A DNA stretch of 64,000 bases from Pachyrhynchus sulphureomaculatus (Eukaryota; Arthropoda; Insecta; Coleoptera; Curculionidae), in the NCBI GenBank assembly GCA_019049505.1, contig CM032454.1:148200292-148264291 (forward strand). Reading direction: 5' to 3'. Shown here piece by piece: positions 10,676 through 22,087 of this stretch. The notes under the pieces are model-generated. The model saw nothing but the letters and a program-made list of their open reading frames with translations, was not told the DNA's origin and ran no database searches. Each line of letters opens with the position of its first letter. Position 1 is the first letter of the stretch. A program made the position numbers and the translations under genes.

Positions 10676-11078
10676 TGTAAAAAAGAAAACTTCATTTAAA
10701 TTAGTACAATGAGAGTAAGTGGAGTTGTCGGTTCTAGGTGTGAATATTTCATTTGCTCTGCTACTTGCTATGTTTCGGTCTGTTATTAACATTGCAAAAA
10801 GCTAGTGTCATAAAAAATTAATTGAACTTTTTAATTGAATTTCTGTTGATATTCTATTATACAGTCTGTCGTGTCCGCGATAATTCATTTTTGGGAGATG
10901 CGATTCTAGCGATTCAACAAAAAATCAGTAGAGGGAACCTTTGTCTACGATGCATTTTACTAAAAGTATTATTCGATTCCGAACTTTTTGTCGAAATCGC
11001 GTAAAATCTAAAATGAGTCACTTGTTTGCGCGTCGGTTGGAGGCAGTCTTTCTTTGTTCCCATCTAAAGGGGCTCAAA

Positions 11079-12190
11079 ATGATACATTCTACGGCTACTA
11101 AATATATTAAAAAGTCGTTTTAACGAGACGAAAAATGTCGACGGCTTGCTAAAACGTGGCCCGGTAAGCAAAGTCACTCCGAAAGTCGAGAAACAAATCG
11201 TGTCTTTGTTTTCACGGGACTCGAAATTGACGCTGCGTCAGAGAGCGGCAAAATTAAGGGTGAACATCACTGCAGGGGTCAAAAAAAAAGGTGAACTTTA
11301 AGAATTTTTTTACGAAGAACTATAGAAGATATTACGCTTAAAAAAAAATTATTGTGTGTGTTATTTAGCCCTCGGTGAACAAAAATCCCTTTTTGCACTA
11401 CCGGAAAGATTGCTCACAAAGGAATGAACCTAGAATGAAAAAACAAAAATATTCTTGTTTTATAAGTGAAAATCTAAGAAATGACGTAGGGAAATGAAAA
11501 AAAATATTGATTTTTGTTAATTTGGCAGGCAAATTAACAAAACAAAAAAAAATGATGAAAAATTTTCCACTAAATTGTTAATAAAAAAAAATTGCATTAA
11601 CCTGTACGTTATTCCCTGAGTTATGACCTCGTAAAGCTGTGTATAAAATTTTTAGTCGATTGATTGAAAACTCATTGAGTTATGTTTCTGGTAAGGTGAA
11701 AAAACGTGGTCTCAGTGAGTCTCAGTAAGCGCGCAGCAGGCGATCCGGTTCTGCGTCGAAACAAACGTGTTACCGATTTTTTCCGGCTATAATACTTTTT
11801 TCTCGCATTCTGGGTAATATAAAGAATCATTTATGAAAAAAAATCTTTTTTTTGAAAATTTTAAGAAATCGGGCTTGAATATGTCCCATGACCCCAACAT
11901 CTTCGTGCTCGTGATGTCAAATTCCAAAGCACGTTGAAGAAACCTTTGCTGGGCGAAAATCACGTCACGAAACGTCTTGGTTGTGTCCACGATAAGATAC
12001 TAGAGTGGCCCTCACAATCGCCGGACGCCAACCCTATTGAAAACGTTTGGCCCCTTGTAAAGAGAAAGCTTAGAGGACTCTGACTCAGTTGTCTCACGAG
12101 ATTCAAAAAATTTGGAGATCATTGCAGAAAATCTCGTCGAGAGCATGCCTCGAAGATGCCAAGCGATTATTGATGTAGGAAACGATTGGA
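11079..12190 (+). pseudogene. Tc1-like transposase relic in A2, split by insertion
   Basis: The N-terminal HTH starts near 11079 (MIHSTATKYIKKSF), and KVEKQIVSLFSRDSKLTLRQ ends at about 11250. After the inserted element the gene resumes at about 11865 with KSGLNMSHD-like and HDVKFQSTLKKPLLGENHVTK. It then continues with ILEWPSQSPDANPIENVWPL at about 11998-12057, including the catalytic E region, and a C-terminal block to about 12190. As in A1, the core between the HTH and the glutamate is deleted, so both catalytic aspartates are gone. Several frameshifts are present. Confidence 0.8.
11258..11860 (+). mobile_element. TTAA-target non-autonomous element T1, nested in A2
   Basis: The insert is bounded by TTAA at 11254-11257 and 11861-11864. 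Uninterrupted family A copies read 'aaaattaagaaaatcggg' at this point, so the site shows a clear TTAA duplication. The left end 'ggtgaacatcactgc' matches the inverted right end of a sister copy at 58856-59510. The right terminal 18 or so bases are missing here. TTAA specificity is typical of piggyBac-type elements, but no transposase is encoded and the TIR does not identify the superfamily. Confidence 0.75.
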
Positions 12191-12312
12191 TAAGTTACTA
12201 AGGTAGTTGCGCCGTTGTTAGCATACCAAACAATACATTACTGGCAAAAAATTTTCTCGAAACACATTTTTTCAAGAATACTAGTGGTCACGTTCTTACT
12301 TGACAGACTGTA

Positions 12313-12764
12313 CTTGTAGTTGAAAGCTTCATTGAAATTACACTGCTGAATTTGCCTTTAAAAATTTGCTTTGCGGAAGTCATTAAAGCCGGAAACAATA
12401 AAATCGCTCATTTCTAAAAAAAGAAAAACAATTTTGTTTTCCAATAAGTGCAGTAAAATGCAAAATACCAATATCCTTGAGCCAAGATGACCCGATAAAA
12501 CGTGTTTACGTTCTGAAAATCGATTTCACAGCAAAAATAGTATCGTGCCTAAGCTCACCATAACATTTACTTGCAAATTCCATGGTTAATTTGTACATGT
12601 AATTCTCATATTCTTAGTAAAATTAATAGTGATTTTAATAATAAATAATAAAATAAAAATATTTTTAGAACAGCACAGAAGATTATTAAAATTATTATTA
12701 TTTTTTTCGATAACAGTAATTATTCAATGGATATAGATTAGAAAACTTACAACTAAACAGATAA
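12313..12764. other. No gene recognised (about 450 bp)
   Basis: AT-rich sequence between A2 and the RTE-like LINE; nothing identifiable. Confidence 0.4.
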
Positions 12765-12768
12765 TAAG

Positions 12769-13694
12769 ATAGGGCCAGAAATAACAAGAAGAGAAGTTAT
12801 TCATGCCATACAACTACATAAGGATGGAAAAGCAGTTGATCCAGATGAGATAAAGGGCGAGATCCTCAAAATATTTTTGGATGAAAATCCATTTATTACT
12901 AGACTGGTAATCATATTTAACAAGATCTATGAAACTGGCGAAATCCCTTTTGACTGGCTAAAGTCGACTTTTGTCACAATTTCTAAAAAGTCCAAATCTT
13001 AATAAGTTTAATGTGTCACGTTCACAAGATATTCCTGAGAATGATCCATGCCAGAATACATAGAAAATGTGAAGCAGAAAAAGATAACACACAATTCGGA
13101 TTCCGAAAAGGCATGGGTACATGAGAAGCTTTATTCACATTAAATGTACTGGTCCAGCATTGTAAAGATATTAATGTAGATGTATATGCATGTTTTATAG
13201 ATTACAATAAAGCTTTCGACTGTGTGATGTACGAGATATTAATAAAAGTTCTGGAAACAACAAATATAGACAAAACAGATCTAAATATTATTAAAAATCT
13301 GTACTGGAAACAATCAGTGGAAGTTAAAATTGGGCTGGAAGCGTCCGAAAGCATAAAAATAACCCAATGTGTAAGACAGAGTTGCATTCTTTCACCACTG
13401 TTGTTCAATTCTGATGCTGTGTTTAGTGAAGCCATCTATAAATCCATTGAAGGAATAACAGTTAATAGGAGTACACTGAACAACATACGGTATCCTGATG
13501 ATACTGTTCTATTAGCAAATAATATCAAAGATCTTCCACAATCGAGTCGTAACAGCTAGCGCAAGATTTAGATTAACTAAGGATACAAGAAAAACCAAGT
13601 GGATGGTAATAAAGAAAAAATTATCACCAGAATCTATCGAAGTCAGGGGCAACACCGTAGAACAAGTCTCCACATTTAAATATTTGGGAACCAA
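12769..13694 (+). pseudogene. RTE-like LINE reverse transcriptase, 5' part (interrupted)
   Basis: Reading frames with shifts give REEVIHAIQLHKDGKAVDPD, FGFRKGMGT and ACFIDYNKAFDCVMYEILIK (RT motif with catalytic D). They continue with CVRQSCILSPLLFNSDAV and IRYPDDTVLLANNIKDL, where the catalytic Y-A-D-D box has become Y-P-D-D. The last block is ARFRLTKDTRKTKWMVIKKK then STFKYLG. This motif series matches RTE-clade or related LINE polymerases. It stops at 13694, where a Jockey-like LINE is inserted, and the C-terminal part resumes at 16110. The endonuclease domain is absent. Confidence 0.75.
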
Positions 13695-14007
13695 TAGATA
13701 GATTGATAGATAATAATTTATTTGTTTTCATGTAACAATAGGTTACACTTATAGGCATTAAACAATGTCAACTAAGACTACAATAACCTGTAATTAAATA
13801 AAAAAGAAAAAATAGTAAATAAGTAAGACACTTTAAAAACAAAATTATAATATAGTAGCAAAGACACAATGAAATAAGGGGCACAACGGAAAAGACAAGA
13901 AACCACCTCTGCTGACAGAGCTATCAAATCCCTGTGCTAATTTCAACCGAACTTAAGAAAAGTTCATTTAATGAGTAATAAGCTTCTTTAAGCAGATATT
14001 TGTTTAA

Positions 14008-14127
<120 letters not shown>

Positions 14128-14135
14128 ATATCTCT

Positions 14136-16080
14136 TTAATATGACATAATTAACATTTTTCTGTATGTACACTTTTCGGGAAGCAGATTCAATTTATGTC
14201 TAGTGGCATACCTGTGATTGTTCATGTTATTCTCAAAAATATCGCTGTCCAAGATATACATGGAAATAATGGTTAAGATTTGTCTGTCTCTAAACACATT
14301 CCTACAGCTATCACGCGGCTTCATTCCGAATATACGTCTAATACATTTTTTCTGAAGAATTACAACTCTTTTAATTTTCGGTGAATTACCCCAAAAGATA
14401 AGACTGTATCTTATTCTTGACTGTATGAAGGCATAATAAGCTGACAGAGCAGCATCCAATCTAACATTTTCAGAAATAATGCTTAAAGCATAGCAATACC
14501 TTGAAACATTCAACGCCACATGCTCAACATGCGCTCTCCAGTCCAGTCTCTGATCTATTTCCACCTCCAAGAAGGAAACACGTTCGGACGACTAGATATT
14601 AATATTTCGATATGTAAAAGATAAAGGGTTTTCTATTCTATTGCCGAAGAATAGGCATTGTGTTTTTTGAGCTTCGCACGTCCCTTGCAGACTGGTCAGC
14701 ATTGCGTGTGGGCTCTCCTCACTAAAGATCAGTGTAGTGTCATCTGCGTAAAGTATAGTAAATTCTCCGGATATTCGTTCATTCGTATATATAAGGTATA
14801 AGAGAGGTCCTATTATTAATCCTTGAGGAACACCCCTCGACATCCCAGTCTTGTGGGAAATTATAGGCGTACCAAAATCATCATTTTCCATAACCTGTTG
14901 TGTCCGATTTTCCAGTTAGGATGCTAACAAATTCAACGCATTTCCCCGAACACCATACGATTCTGGTTTGAAACATAGGGTGTTATGATTGACACTATCA
15001 AACGCCTTTGACAGGTCAATGCACATTGCCATTGTGAGCCTCCTATTATTTAAAGAACCTAATATATGAGTTAATGCTTGATAAACCGCTTTAACTGTAG
15101 ATTTATTTTTTCGAAAAACATTTTGATTGTTGGAAAATAGAGTTGCGTTCAAAAAAATTGATTAGCCTATTGTTTATAATTTTTTCAAATATTTTACCTA
15201 CGTTTGAGAGCAGCGATATTGGCCTATAGTTTTTTTCTTCATGTAAACCCCTTTTTTTGTGTATTGCTTTTACTAAAGCATTTTTTAGAAGTTCTGGATA
15301 TACACCTGTATCAAAACCTAAATTAATGATATAGGATAAAGGCTCTGGGTTAGAATCTGTAACCTCTCTAATAATCCGCGTTGGCAAATTGTCCTGGACA
15401 CTTCCTGAGGGGTAGTTGGTCTCAAATAAATAGAACGTACAGAACGATCAAGGGAAAAGACATAATTGTATTTATTTGTACTTATGTGAGGACAAGAGCT
15501 TATAAAGTAGTGATTTAGGTTGTTAACTATCTTGAACGGGTCATTAAATTTAATTGAAAAATTGTTAAGTACATTTCTTTTTTTTTCCTGATAGGGTCTT
15601 TACAAGTTGCCAAGCAGCTTAAACTTTGTTTTCAGCAGAATTTATAAGGATGTTACTTGATATTTTTTTGGCATGTTTTATAACTTGCTCTAGTCCTTTA
15701 CTATAGATATTAAAGTATTCATTTGTTACCAGACCTTTAATTTTTTAAAAATACAGCACACGTTTATGTCTACATGAAACTCTAATACCCCGTGTAATCC
15801 ACGGTTTGTGTTTGTTATGTTTGAGACATTTTTTCACTGTAGGTATTGCATTAAAGATATTTAGGACTTTGTTTAAGAACGTACTGTACGCGTCGTTTAC
15901 TGAATCACATTGATAAACTGTAGACCAATCAGTCGCTTCTAATTCGCGTTTGAATAAAATAATTTTATTATTTGAAAATACTTTGTTATAATAAGATACA
16001 ATATACTCGTAAAGGTCAAATGAGTCCCAAGAAAGAAAATAGATTCCTGAATTGAACAGACCCAAGTAACATACATTTTT
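14136..16080 (-). pseudogene. Jockey-like reverse transcriptase pseudogene
   Basis: From 16080 down to 14136 the minus strand encodes, in several frames, KPWITRGIRVSCRHKRVLYF (linker before RT), then NALVKAIHKKRGLHEEKNYR with PISLLSNVGKIFEKIINNRL. These are followed by MCIDLSKAFDSVNHNTL (catalytic D), SRGVPQGLIIGPLLYLIYTN and FTILYADDTTLIFSEES (catalytic DD). The C-terminal RLDWRAHVEHVALNVSRYCY and RVVILQKKCIRRIFGMKPRD follow. Order and motifs are those of Jockey-superfamily non-LTR polymerases. The gene is broken by at least four shifts or stops. All catalytic residues of the YADD box survive. Confidence 0.85.
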
Positions 16081-16109
16081 CGATCGCACAAGTTTCAGCC
16101 TCGAACTCC

Positions 16110-16428
16110 CAATGAGAGTGGTGGCAGCGTACCCTGGCTCAGAAAAACAACTAGGATCTTTTGAAATGTACATGTATAGACGCGTTCTTCGCATCTCCTG
16201 GGCACAGAAAATAAAAAAAACATGGAAGTACTGGAAAGAATGAACAAAATGAAGGAATTACTAACAACCATAAAAATGAGACGTATAATGAGGGGTCCAA
16301 AGTACGAATTGCTACGTCTAATTACTGAAGGCAAAATAAAGGGCAAACGATCAATTGGAAAACGACAGAATTTTTGGCTGAAGGACATGAGAAGGTGGTT
16401 TGGATGTGCTTCGAATTACATTTTTTGA
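16110..16428 (+). pseudogene. RTE-like LINE, C-terminal part (continuation of 12769-13694)
   Basis: The plus strand reads EKQLGSFEMYMYRRVLRISW, EVLERMNKMKELLTTIKMRR, RGPKYELLRLITEGKIKGKR and QNFWLKDMRRWFGC. These are the conserved C-terminal blocks after RT in RTE-like LINE proteins. They are what is missing from the 12769-13694 fragment, which ends at its FKYLG motif. Orientation and domain order therefore support one LINE split by the intervening Jockey-like copy. A portion between FKYLG and this segment was not found. Confidence 0.7.
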
Positions 16429-16429
16429 G

Positions 16430-16844
16430 CAGCAGTTTCTTTACAGATTTTTTTTAATTACTACCTAGGACCGAAATGAAAATTTAAATAACCTCAATAG
16501 GCTATATCGCGAGTACTATAACCTCTTAGAAATGCGCCTTCAGAAAAGTATAATCTGACTTAATTACTTAAACATACAAAGTACCAGCTTCCTGAAATCT
16601 AAATTATAGAGATATAAAATATGCTAAGTTGAATGGTTTCGTAACTTGGACGAATATTATATTTTTAATAAAGGAATTACCATTTAAACTCGAAAGTCAT
16701 TATATTGATTATAAAATCATTGAAGCAGATAATAGAAAAAACGGAAAAATCCTAATACAAGGTTAAAAATAAAAGAACTAGTGGAAAGTACGGAAGAATA
16801 AATGTGATTTTATGTACGGTAGATAAATATTTCTCTAGCCTAGC
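16430..16844. other. No gene recognised (about 415 bp)
   Basis: AT-rich; no motifs found. Confidence 0.4.
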
Positions 16845-17420
16845 TGTACGTGGTTCGATCGAAAAGGTCCTGGACTAATGCTATAAAATCTGAAGTAGTT
16901 ACTCTCATGCCGCGTGACTACTGTCGCCTTTAAAGTAGTTCACTTGAACCTGAATGCATCGGCTTCATCTGATATTTCACTGGTTGAACATCTTTTGGAA
17001 CTTCGTTGCTGTCACTGCTTCCAACGCCGCCTACAATTCGCTTTGATCGCCTATACCGTTTGAGAGCGGCAACACTTTAACTTCATCTTCATATGGGACA
17101 ACTGTCCAAAATCACAGGGTGCAAAATCAGACAAATAGGGGAAGTGAGGGTTTGACAATCATGAAATTCTTCTCCAAATACTGTACTGCGTACTGAACAA
17201 ATTGTGGTCGTTTTCTAACCACTAAAAAGGTTTCAGAGATGTTCGGAATTGTCCGACGACGGTCTTTACAAATGATTTGTTGTATTTTGGCCATGATTTC
17301 AGACGTGGCCGGCCCTAAGTCGCGACAACCACTCGAAAGTTTGAATACAGTTTAGAAAATCGTCTTCGAACGCTTTCCGAATCATTTCAGATGTTTCAGT
17401 AACATTTTTTTTCGGGTTTA
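16845..17420 (-). pseudogene. Mariner-type transposase remnant with large internal deletion
   Basis: On the minus strand the N-terminal HTH piece ETSEMIRKAFEDDFLNCIQT-FEWLSRLRAGHV sits at about 17290-17400. The reading then jumps to the C-terminal region near 17160, with a degenerate SPICLILHPVILD (from an S-P-D-L-A-P-x-D block), then MKMKLKCCRSQTV and a block in the pattern of the mariner C-terminus. The catalytic centre is deleted. The 3' terminus probably lies near 16850, 'ggttcgatcgaaaaggtcct'. Frames are heavily mutated. Confidence 0.65.
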
Positions 17421-17431
17421 AAACAAATTTC

Positions 17432-18330
17432 CTTTGTTTCGGTATCAGAAATATTATGTGAAAAATCCATTGCGAAATCGTATCAGCAAAAAAGTTATCG
17501 AATGTCCAAAGGTCGCGAAAATCAATTTTCCTCAAATATCTCGTAAACTAATGATTTTACGTGAATTTTGGTTATTATGATATTTGTTCATCATCAAAAT
17601 CTGCATAAAAAGGCCCTATGGGGACTAATAATTGTCTAGATAAGAGCTGAGAAAACTTGGACGTTACAATGCACACTCAACATGCACAGTCACAGCATTT
17701 ACCCTTTGTAAATAATTGATATATTTATCACCCCTTTCAGCACTCGCATTTATAATTGTTTCCAAACCGCGAACAACAGTCACGATCGCGCCACTCGACA
17801 ATGTTTTATTACAGATTGTAATAGAATTACAGAATATTTCAATGTAAATAAAACGTCGGAATTCTACGATACGTAGCTTTAAATTGAGTTTTAAAAGGGA
17901 CAAAAGGCTTCGTCAAATATTTTCAAGTATACGATCCATGAGTTTACAGTGGAATTCTAGGCAGCTGCAACTCAATGTCGTTACTATCATTAATATGAAG
18001 AAGGGTCAACTTCAAGGACACACAAGGAAGAATTATGGCTGTGTGTGTATTAAACGGCTTTTCTACTCATACATGCGTCATATTGTCTGTATACACCACT
18101 ATACGTAAACGTAAAGTGGAGTATGCGCATTTCTACAAAATTTCTCAGCCTCATATCTTGAGAACTATTAGTTGTTGTATGGGACATTTTTTATGATGAA
18201 CAAATTTCATAATAACCAAAATTTACGTAAAACCAATAATTCACGAGATATTTGAGAAAAAATGATTTTCGCGACCTTTGACCTTCGATAACTTTTTTTT
18301 TGCCGGCACGATTTCGCAGCCGAAACAAAG
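17432..18330. repeat. Long inverted repeat with about 500-bp centre
   Basis: About 17432-17652 is a diverged inverted copy of about 18146-18330. Shared segments include 'aaggtcgcgaaaatca' against its complement near 18260, and 'gttattatgatatttgttca' against 'tgaacaaatttcataataac'. The arms may be two head-to-head copies of a dispersed repeat or a foldback element. The two ORFs over the area have no recognisable domains. Confidence 0.7.
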
Positions 18331-18562
18331 AAAATCCCCCAGGAAAATCTTCACTTGGATTTTTCCAGAAGATGGATGCTATAATGGCTGGATAATATTG
18401 TTAACGGGCGAACATAATATTTATAATGGTGGGTTTTTTCCTAATAAATAAATATTAATTAGTAGGCATTAGTCACTGGATTTTGGCTTATTTTAGGTTT
18501 TTTCCTCTTGACATCTCTGATTTTAATTCATACTTTTTCATTAGTGATGAATAGTTTTTTTA

Positions 18563-19427
18563 ATAGGTGTTTTGGTTAATAAGGTCGATTTTGCTAATAC
18601 ACTTGTTGGTATAGACTAGTGACATCTATGGCGTTTTGGAAGGTAAACATACGCCATCAATAGCCAGTTCGTTATTAATTGTCATTGTGCGAAAAACATA
18701 GTTCTTCGTAGCTTTGAATATGTCGTGTTTCGTACCAGAAAAATACGTTTTGCGGGGAAGTTTAATAACCTTTCATTTGAAGAAAACGACTGCTGAAAGT
18801 TATCGATTGTTGGTTGAAGCTTATGGTGAACATGCTCCAACCCAAAAACCTTGGGTAAGACCCAGGCCAGCCTTCAAAATCACAACCAGTGCGATACAGG
18901 GAAAGAACGCTTTGGTGTGTATTTGGTAGGATAGTAGAGGAGCTGTGTATTACGAACTGCTGAAACCTGGTGAAACGATTTCTGCCGATCGATACCGACA
19001 ACCATTGATAAAGTTGAACCGAGCATTGAAGGAAAAACGACCAGAATACGCCCAAAGACACAATAAAGTCATTTTTCAACATGACAATGCTCGGCCGCAT
19101 GTTGCAAAATGTGTTAAAAACTATTTGAAAAACATCAAATGGGACGTTCTACTCCACCCGCCGTATTCACCGAACTTAGCCCCTTCAGACTACCACTTAC
19201 TTCGATCGATGCAGCACGGACTTTCAGAACGACACGTTCTTACGAAGAAGTGAAAATTTGGCTTGGTGAATGGTTGGCCTCAAAAGATGAAAAGTTCTTC
19301 TGATGCGGGATCCATTCTTTGACAGAAAGATGAGAAAAAGTCATAGCTAACGATGGGCAATACTTTGATTATTAAGGTAACGCTTAAATGTTGCGAAAAA
19401 ATCGACATTATTAACCGGAACACCTGT
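18563..19427 (+). mobile_element. Mariner element G, internally deleted
   Basis: TA at 18561-18562 and 19428-19429 bracket inverted termini of the form 'a(t/c)aggtgtt(t/c)(t/c)ggttaata', extending to 'gtcgatttt'. The length of 865 bp against about 1.25-1.3 kb for a full mariner indicates loss of the gene's middle. Confidence 0.8.
18720..19312 (+). pseudogene. Mariner (DD34D) transposase pseudogene
   Basis: The start codon at 18720 begins MSCFVPEKYVLRGSL, with the HTH part KKTTAESYRLLVEAYGEHAP. After a deletion at about 18855 the gene resumes as LKPGETISADRYRQPLIKLN and VIFQHDNARPHVAKCVKNYL, with the second catalytic D in HDN. HPPYSPNLAPSDYHLL then carries the third catalytic D. Exactly 34 residues separate these two aspartates, the mariner signature. 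The first catalytic aspartate and the linker are deleted, and the C-terminus is frameshifted. Confidence 0.85.
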
Positions 19428-19429
19428 TA

Positions 19430-19760
19430 TATTTTTAATTGGCCTAATGCAAAAAGAGACAATGTTTTTAAAAATAATGAAAACAAACATTTCTGCTAGA
19501 ATTTCAATTTTAGCTTCTTTTCGAATCTACCCAATAGTAGGTGCAATTACAGAATACATCTCATTAAATATTTCAAGAACAAGTAAATTTTATTCCAAAT
19601 TAAATTAAAAAATGGAATTGACTTCGTTATAGATGAAAATACAATTTTATCATCTTATTGGGGAAAGTTAATTTAAGACATTTGAGTCCATTTAATTTAT
19701 TTCTAACATTAACTAACGTCAAAAATTATCATAGAAAACAAATTTTATAGCAAATTGATT
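19430..19760. other. No gene recognised (about 330 bp)
   Basis: AT-rich, no motif. Confidence 0.4.
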
Positions 19761-19762
19761 TA

Positions 19763-20647
19763 CACTCTGTCAAGTAAGAACGTGTCCGCAATAATTCATT
19801 TTTGGTAGATGCGAGTCTAGGGATTTAACAAAAAATCAGTAAAAAAAGACCTTTGTGTACAACGAATTTTATCAGTATCAGTCGATTCCGAACTTTCGTT
19901 GTAAAATCTAAAATACACTTATTTGTGTGTCGGTTCGAGATAGTCTTTCTTTGTTCCCATCCAAAGGGGTCTAAAATGACACGTCCCGTGACCGCCAAAT
20001 ATATTAAAAAGTCGGTTTCGTTCGTGAAGTAGTGGGTAAATCATTTTAACGAGACGAAAAATTTCGACGACTTGCCAAGGCGTGGCTCGATATGCCAAGT
20101 CACTCCGAAAGTCGAAAAACGATTCGTGTCTTTGTTTTGACGAGACCCGAATTTGACGCTGCGTCATGGAGGGGCAAAATTAAGAAAATCGGGTTTGAAT
20201 GTATCCCATGGGACCATTCGACAACATCTTTGTGTTCATTATGTCAAATTCTGAACCTTTGCTGGGCGAAAATCACGTCGCGAAGCGGCTCGCTTCGACC
20301 CACGATAAGATACTAAAGTGGCCCTCACAATCACCGGACGCCAACCCTATCGAAAACGTTTGATCCCTTATAAAGCGAAAGCTCAGAGGAAAGACTCTGA
20401 GGACTTTGACTCAGTTGCCTCGCGAGATTCGAAAAATTTGAAGATCATTGCAGAAAATTTCGTCGACAGCATGCCTCTAAGATGCCAGTGGATTATGGAT
20501 GCAGGAGACGATTGGACAACTTACCAAGGTAATTGCGCCGTTGTTAGTACGCCGAAGAATACATTGATGGCAAAAAATGTTCTTGAAACACATTTTTTCA
20601 AAAATACACATACACGCACACAAGTCATGTTCTTACTTGGCAGACCA
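19763..20647 (+). mobile_element. Tc1-like family A, copy A3
   Basis: The left TIR 'cactctgtcaagtaagaacg' follows TA at 19761-19762. The right TIR 'gttcttacttggcagacc' ends near 20647, before TA at 20648-20649. The 3' part contains a short CACA-rich insertion near 20610. Confidence 0.8.
19976..20514 (+). pseudogene. Tc1-like transposase relic in A3
   Basis: It starts at 19976 (MTRPVTAKYIKKSVSFVK, then a stop). It continues through the second HTH around KVEKRFVSLF and the HDVK-like region. The SP-DANPIEN block lies at about 20330-20365, and LPREIRKI is followed by AC-like C-terminal codons. The same core deletion as in A1 removes both catalytic aspartates. An extra short duplication ('aaagactctgaggac' area, about 20388-20405) disturbs the frame near the glutamate motif. 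Confidence 0.75.
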
Positions 20648-20649
20648 TA

Positions 20650-21240
20650 ATGATCAAATACTATTAAATATTCATTCATTATAGTGTTAATGAATTAAAA
20701 CAATAAATTCGTTTCAATAAGGCAGGCGACAACTGTTGCTGATTTTCATTGTTTGAATAATAATTAGGACGGTGTAATTAAAAATGCATATCAGAATTTT
20801 TATTAATTGGGAGCTATATACCACCTGTTTCTATAAAAATAAAATAAGCTAAGAACATCTGCGGTTAATCCGAACTGTTTTGTATTGAATAATAATTTAT
20901 TTACCAGGATTTTTTTGTACCTACTACTTGTTGCTGTACTGAGTATCAAAATGGGAATTGCTATCAAAATCGATAGATACCAATTTTGTTTTCAATCTAA
21001 AAATTGTCATTTATTTTATTGTACACATTAATTCGAAGGCTGCGTCTTAATTGTCTGTACATCTCAAAAAATATTAATAGTAGGGGATCTTATCACTTTT
21101 CAAAGTAATAAGAGGATCCAAAGTTAAGACGACACTAGTTTTTCTGAATTTGGTTCTGACTACCTAAACTACGAGTACATGCTCAATTTGAAATTAGTTT
21201 AGTAATTTATATAGTATAACTGAATGAACCATTTTTATCC
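20650..21240. other. No gene recognised (about 590 bp)
   Basis: AT-rich DNA. A small inverted repeat, 'ggatcttatcacttt' against 'aagtaataagaggatcc', sits at about 21086-21120. No gene. Confidence 0.4.
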
Positions 21241-21419
21241 ATTAGGGAGATTTTGCAACGCTTATTTTTCACATGCCTTTGTCCTTATCGTTATTTCAAG
21301 CATGCGCAGTATTAACGCGAAGGAATTGCAAGGTTAAGTTAGTATTCATTTTCTGTAAACTAGAGTATTCATCTCGTGTGAATTTAGGGGATTTTTTCAT
21401 TCATTTAAGTGCAATATTA

Positions 21420-21941
21420 AGATGTGATGAAATTAATGATTTAAATGAATATGTTCACAACGTTGATGATTGTATCGAAAACGTAATAAAAAAATTTACT
21501 TTTAAGAAAAAAATGTCTAAAAAAAGTTATAACAAATGGTTTACTAATGAGCTCAGAGCATTAAAACGAGAAAAAGTTCTTAAATACCAAAGAGCAATCT
21601 TAGAAAATATAAATGAGGCATAGAATAGTTATAAAACAATAAGAAATACGTATAAAGTCAAAATTGAAAAAGAAAAAAGTAATTATACTAATAATAAAAT
21701 AAACAATGCAAATAACCAAAAAGAAATGTGGAATAAAATTAAAGAACTAGTGTTAAGAAAACCCAAAAGTGTGATAAAAACTGTGATATATAATCAAATA
21801 GAATATAAAGACAATTTCCAAATAGCTGAAAACTTTAATACATATTTTGTAAATAGTATAAATGAAATCAGATGCTCCATCGAGATATACAATACGAAAA
21901 TGAAATATCTGAGATTGACACTAAATTCAAATTTCGTGCAG
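21420..21941 (+). pseudogene. LINE linker region upstream of RT
   Basis: One frame reads DEINDLNEYVHNVDDCIENV and KKSYNKWFTNELRALKREKV. A TAG at about 21621 follows. The same frame then continues as YKTIRNTYKVKIEKEKSNYT, NAQKEMWNKIKELV-like and NTYFVNSINEI. The Y-N-K-W-F-x-x-E-L and 'Y-K-x-I-R-N-x-Y' patterns are those of the segment between endonuclease and RT in Jockey/I-type ORF2 proteins. A frameshift near 21945 separates it from the RT frame at 22088. Confidence 0.65.
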
Positions 21942-22087
21942 TAAATCTACAAGAACTGAAAACTATTTTTTAAAATATTAAGAGAAAACCAGACTATACA
22001 AAACTATCAAGTAACATAATTCTAGATAATTGGGGCATAACAGGAAATATTATACTGAATATTATAAATAAGTCACTAGAGACAAGG

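Larger units (their letters stand above)
10862..12310 (+). mobile_element. Tc1-like family A, copy A2, with nested TTAA element
   Basis: TA duplications at 10860-10861 and 12311-12312 bracket 'cagtctgtc' and 'cgttcttacttgacagactg'. The left TIR has lost about 10 bases compared with A1. The interior transposase relic is interrupted by a 0.6-kb element at 11258-11860 inserted between its N-terminal and middle regions. Confidence 0.85.
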
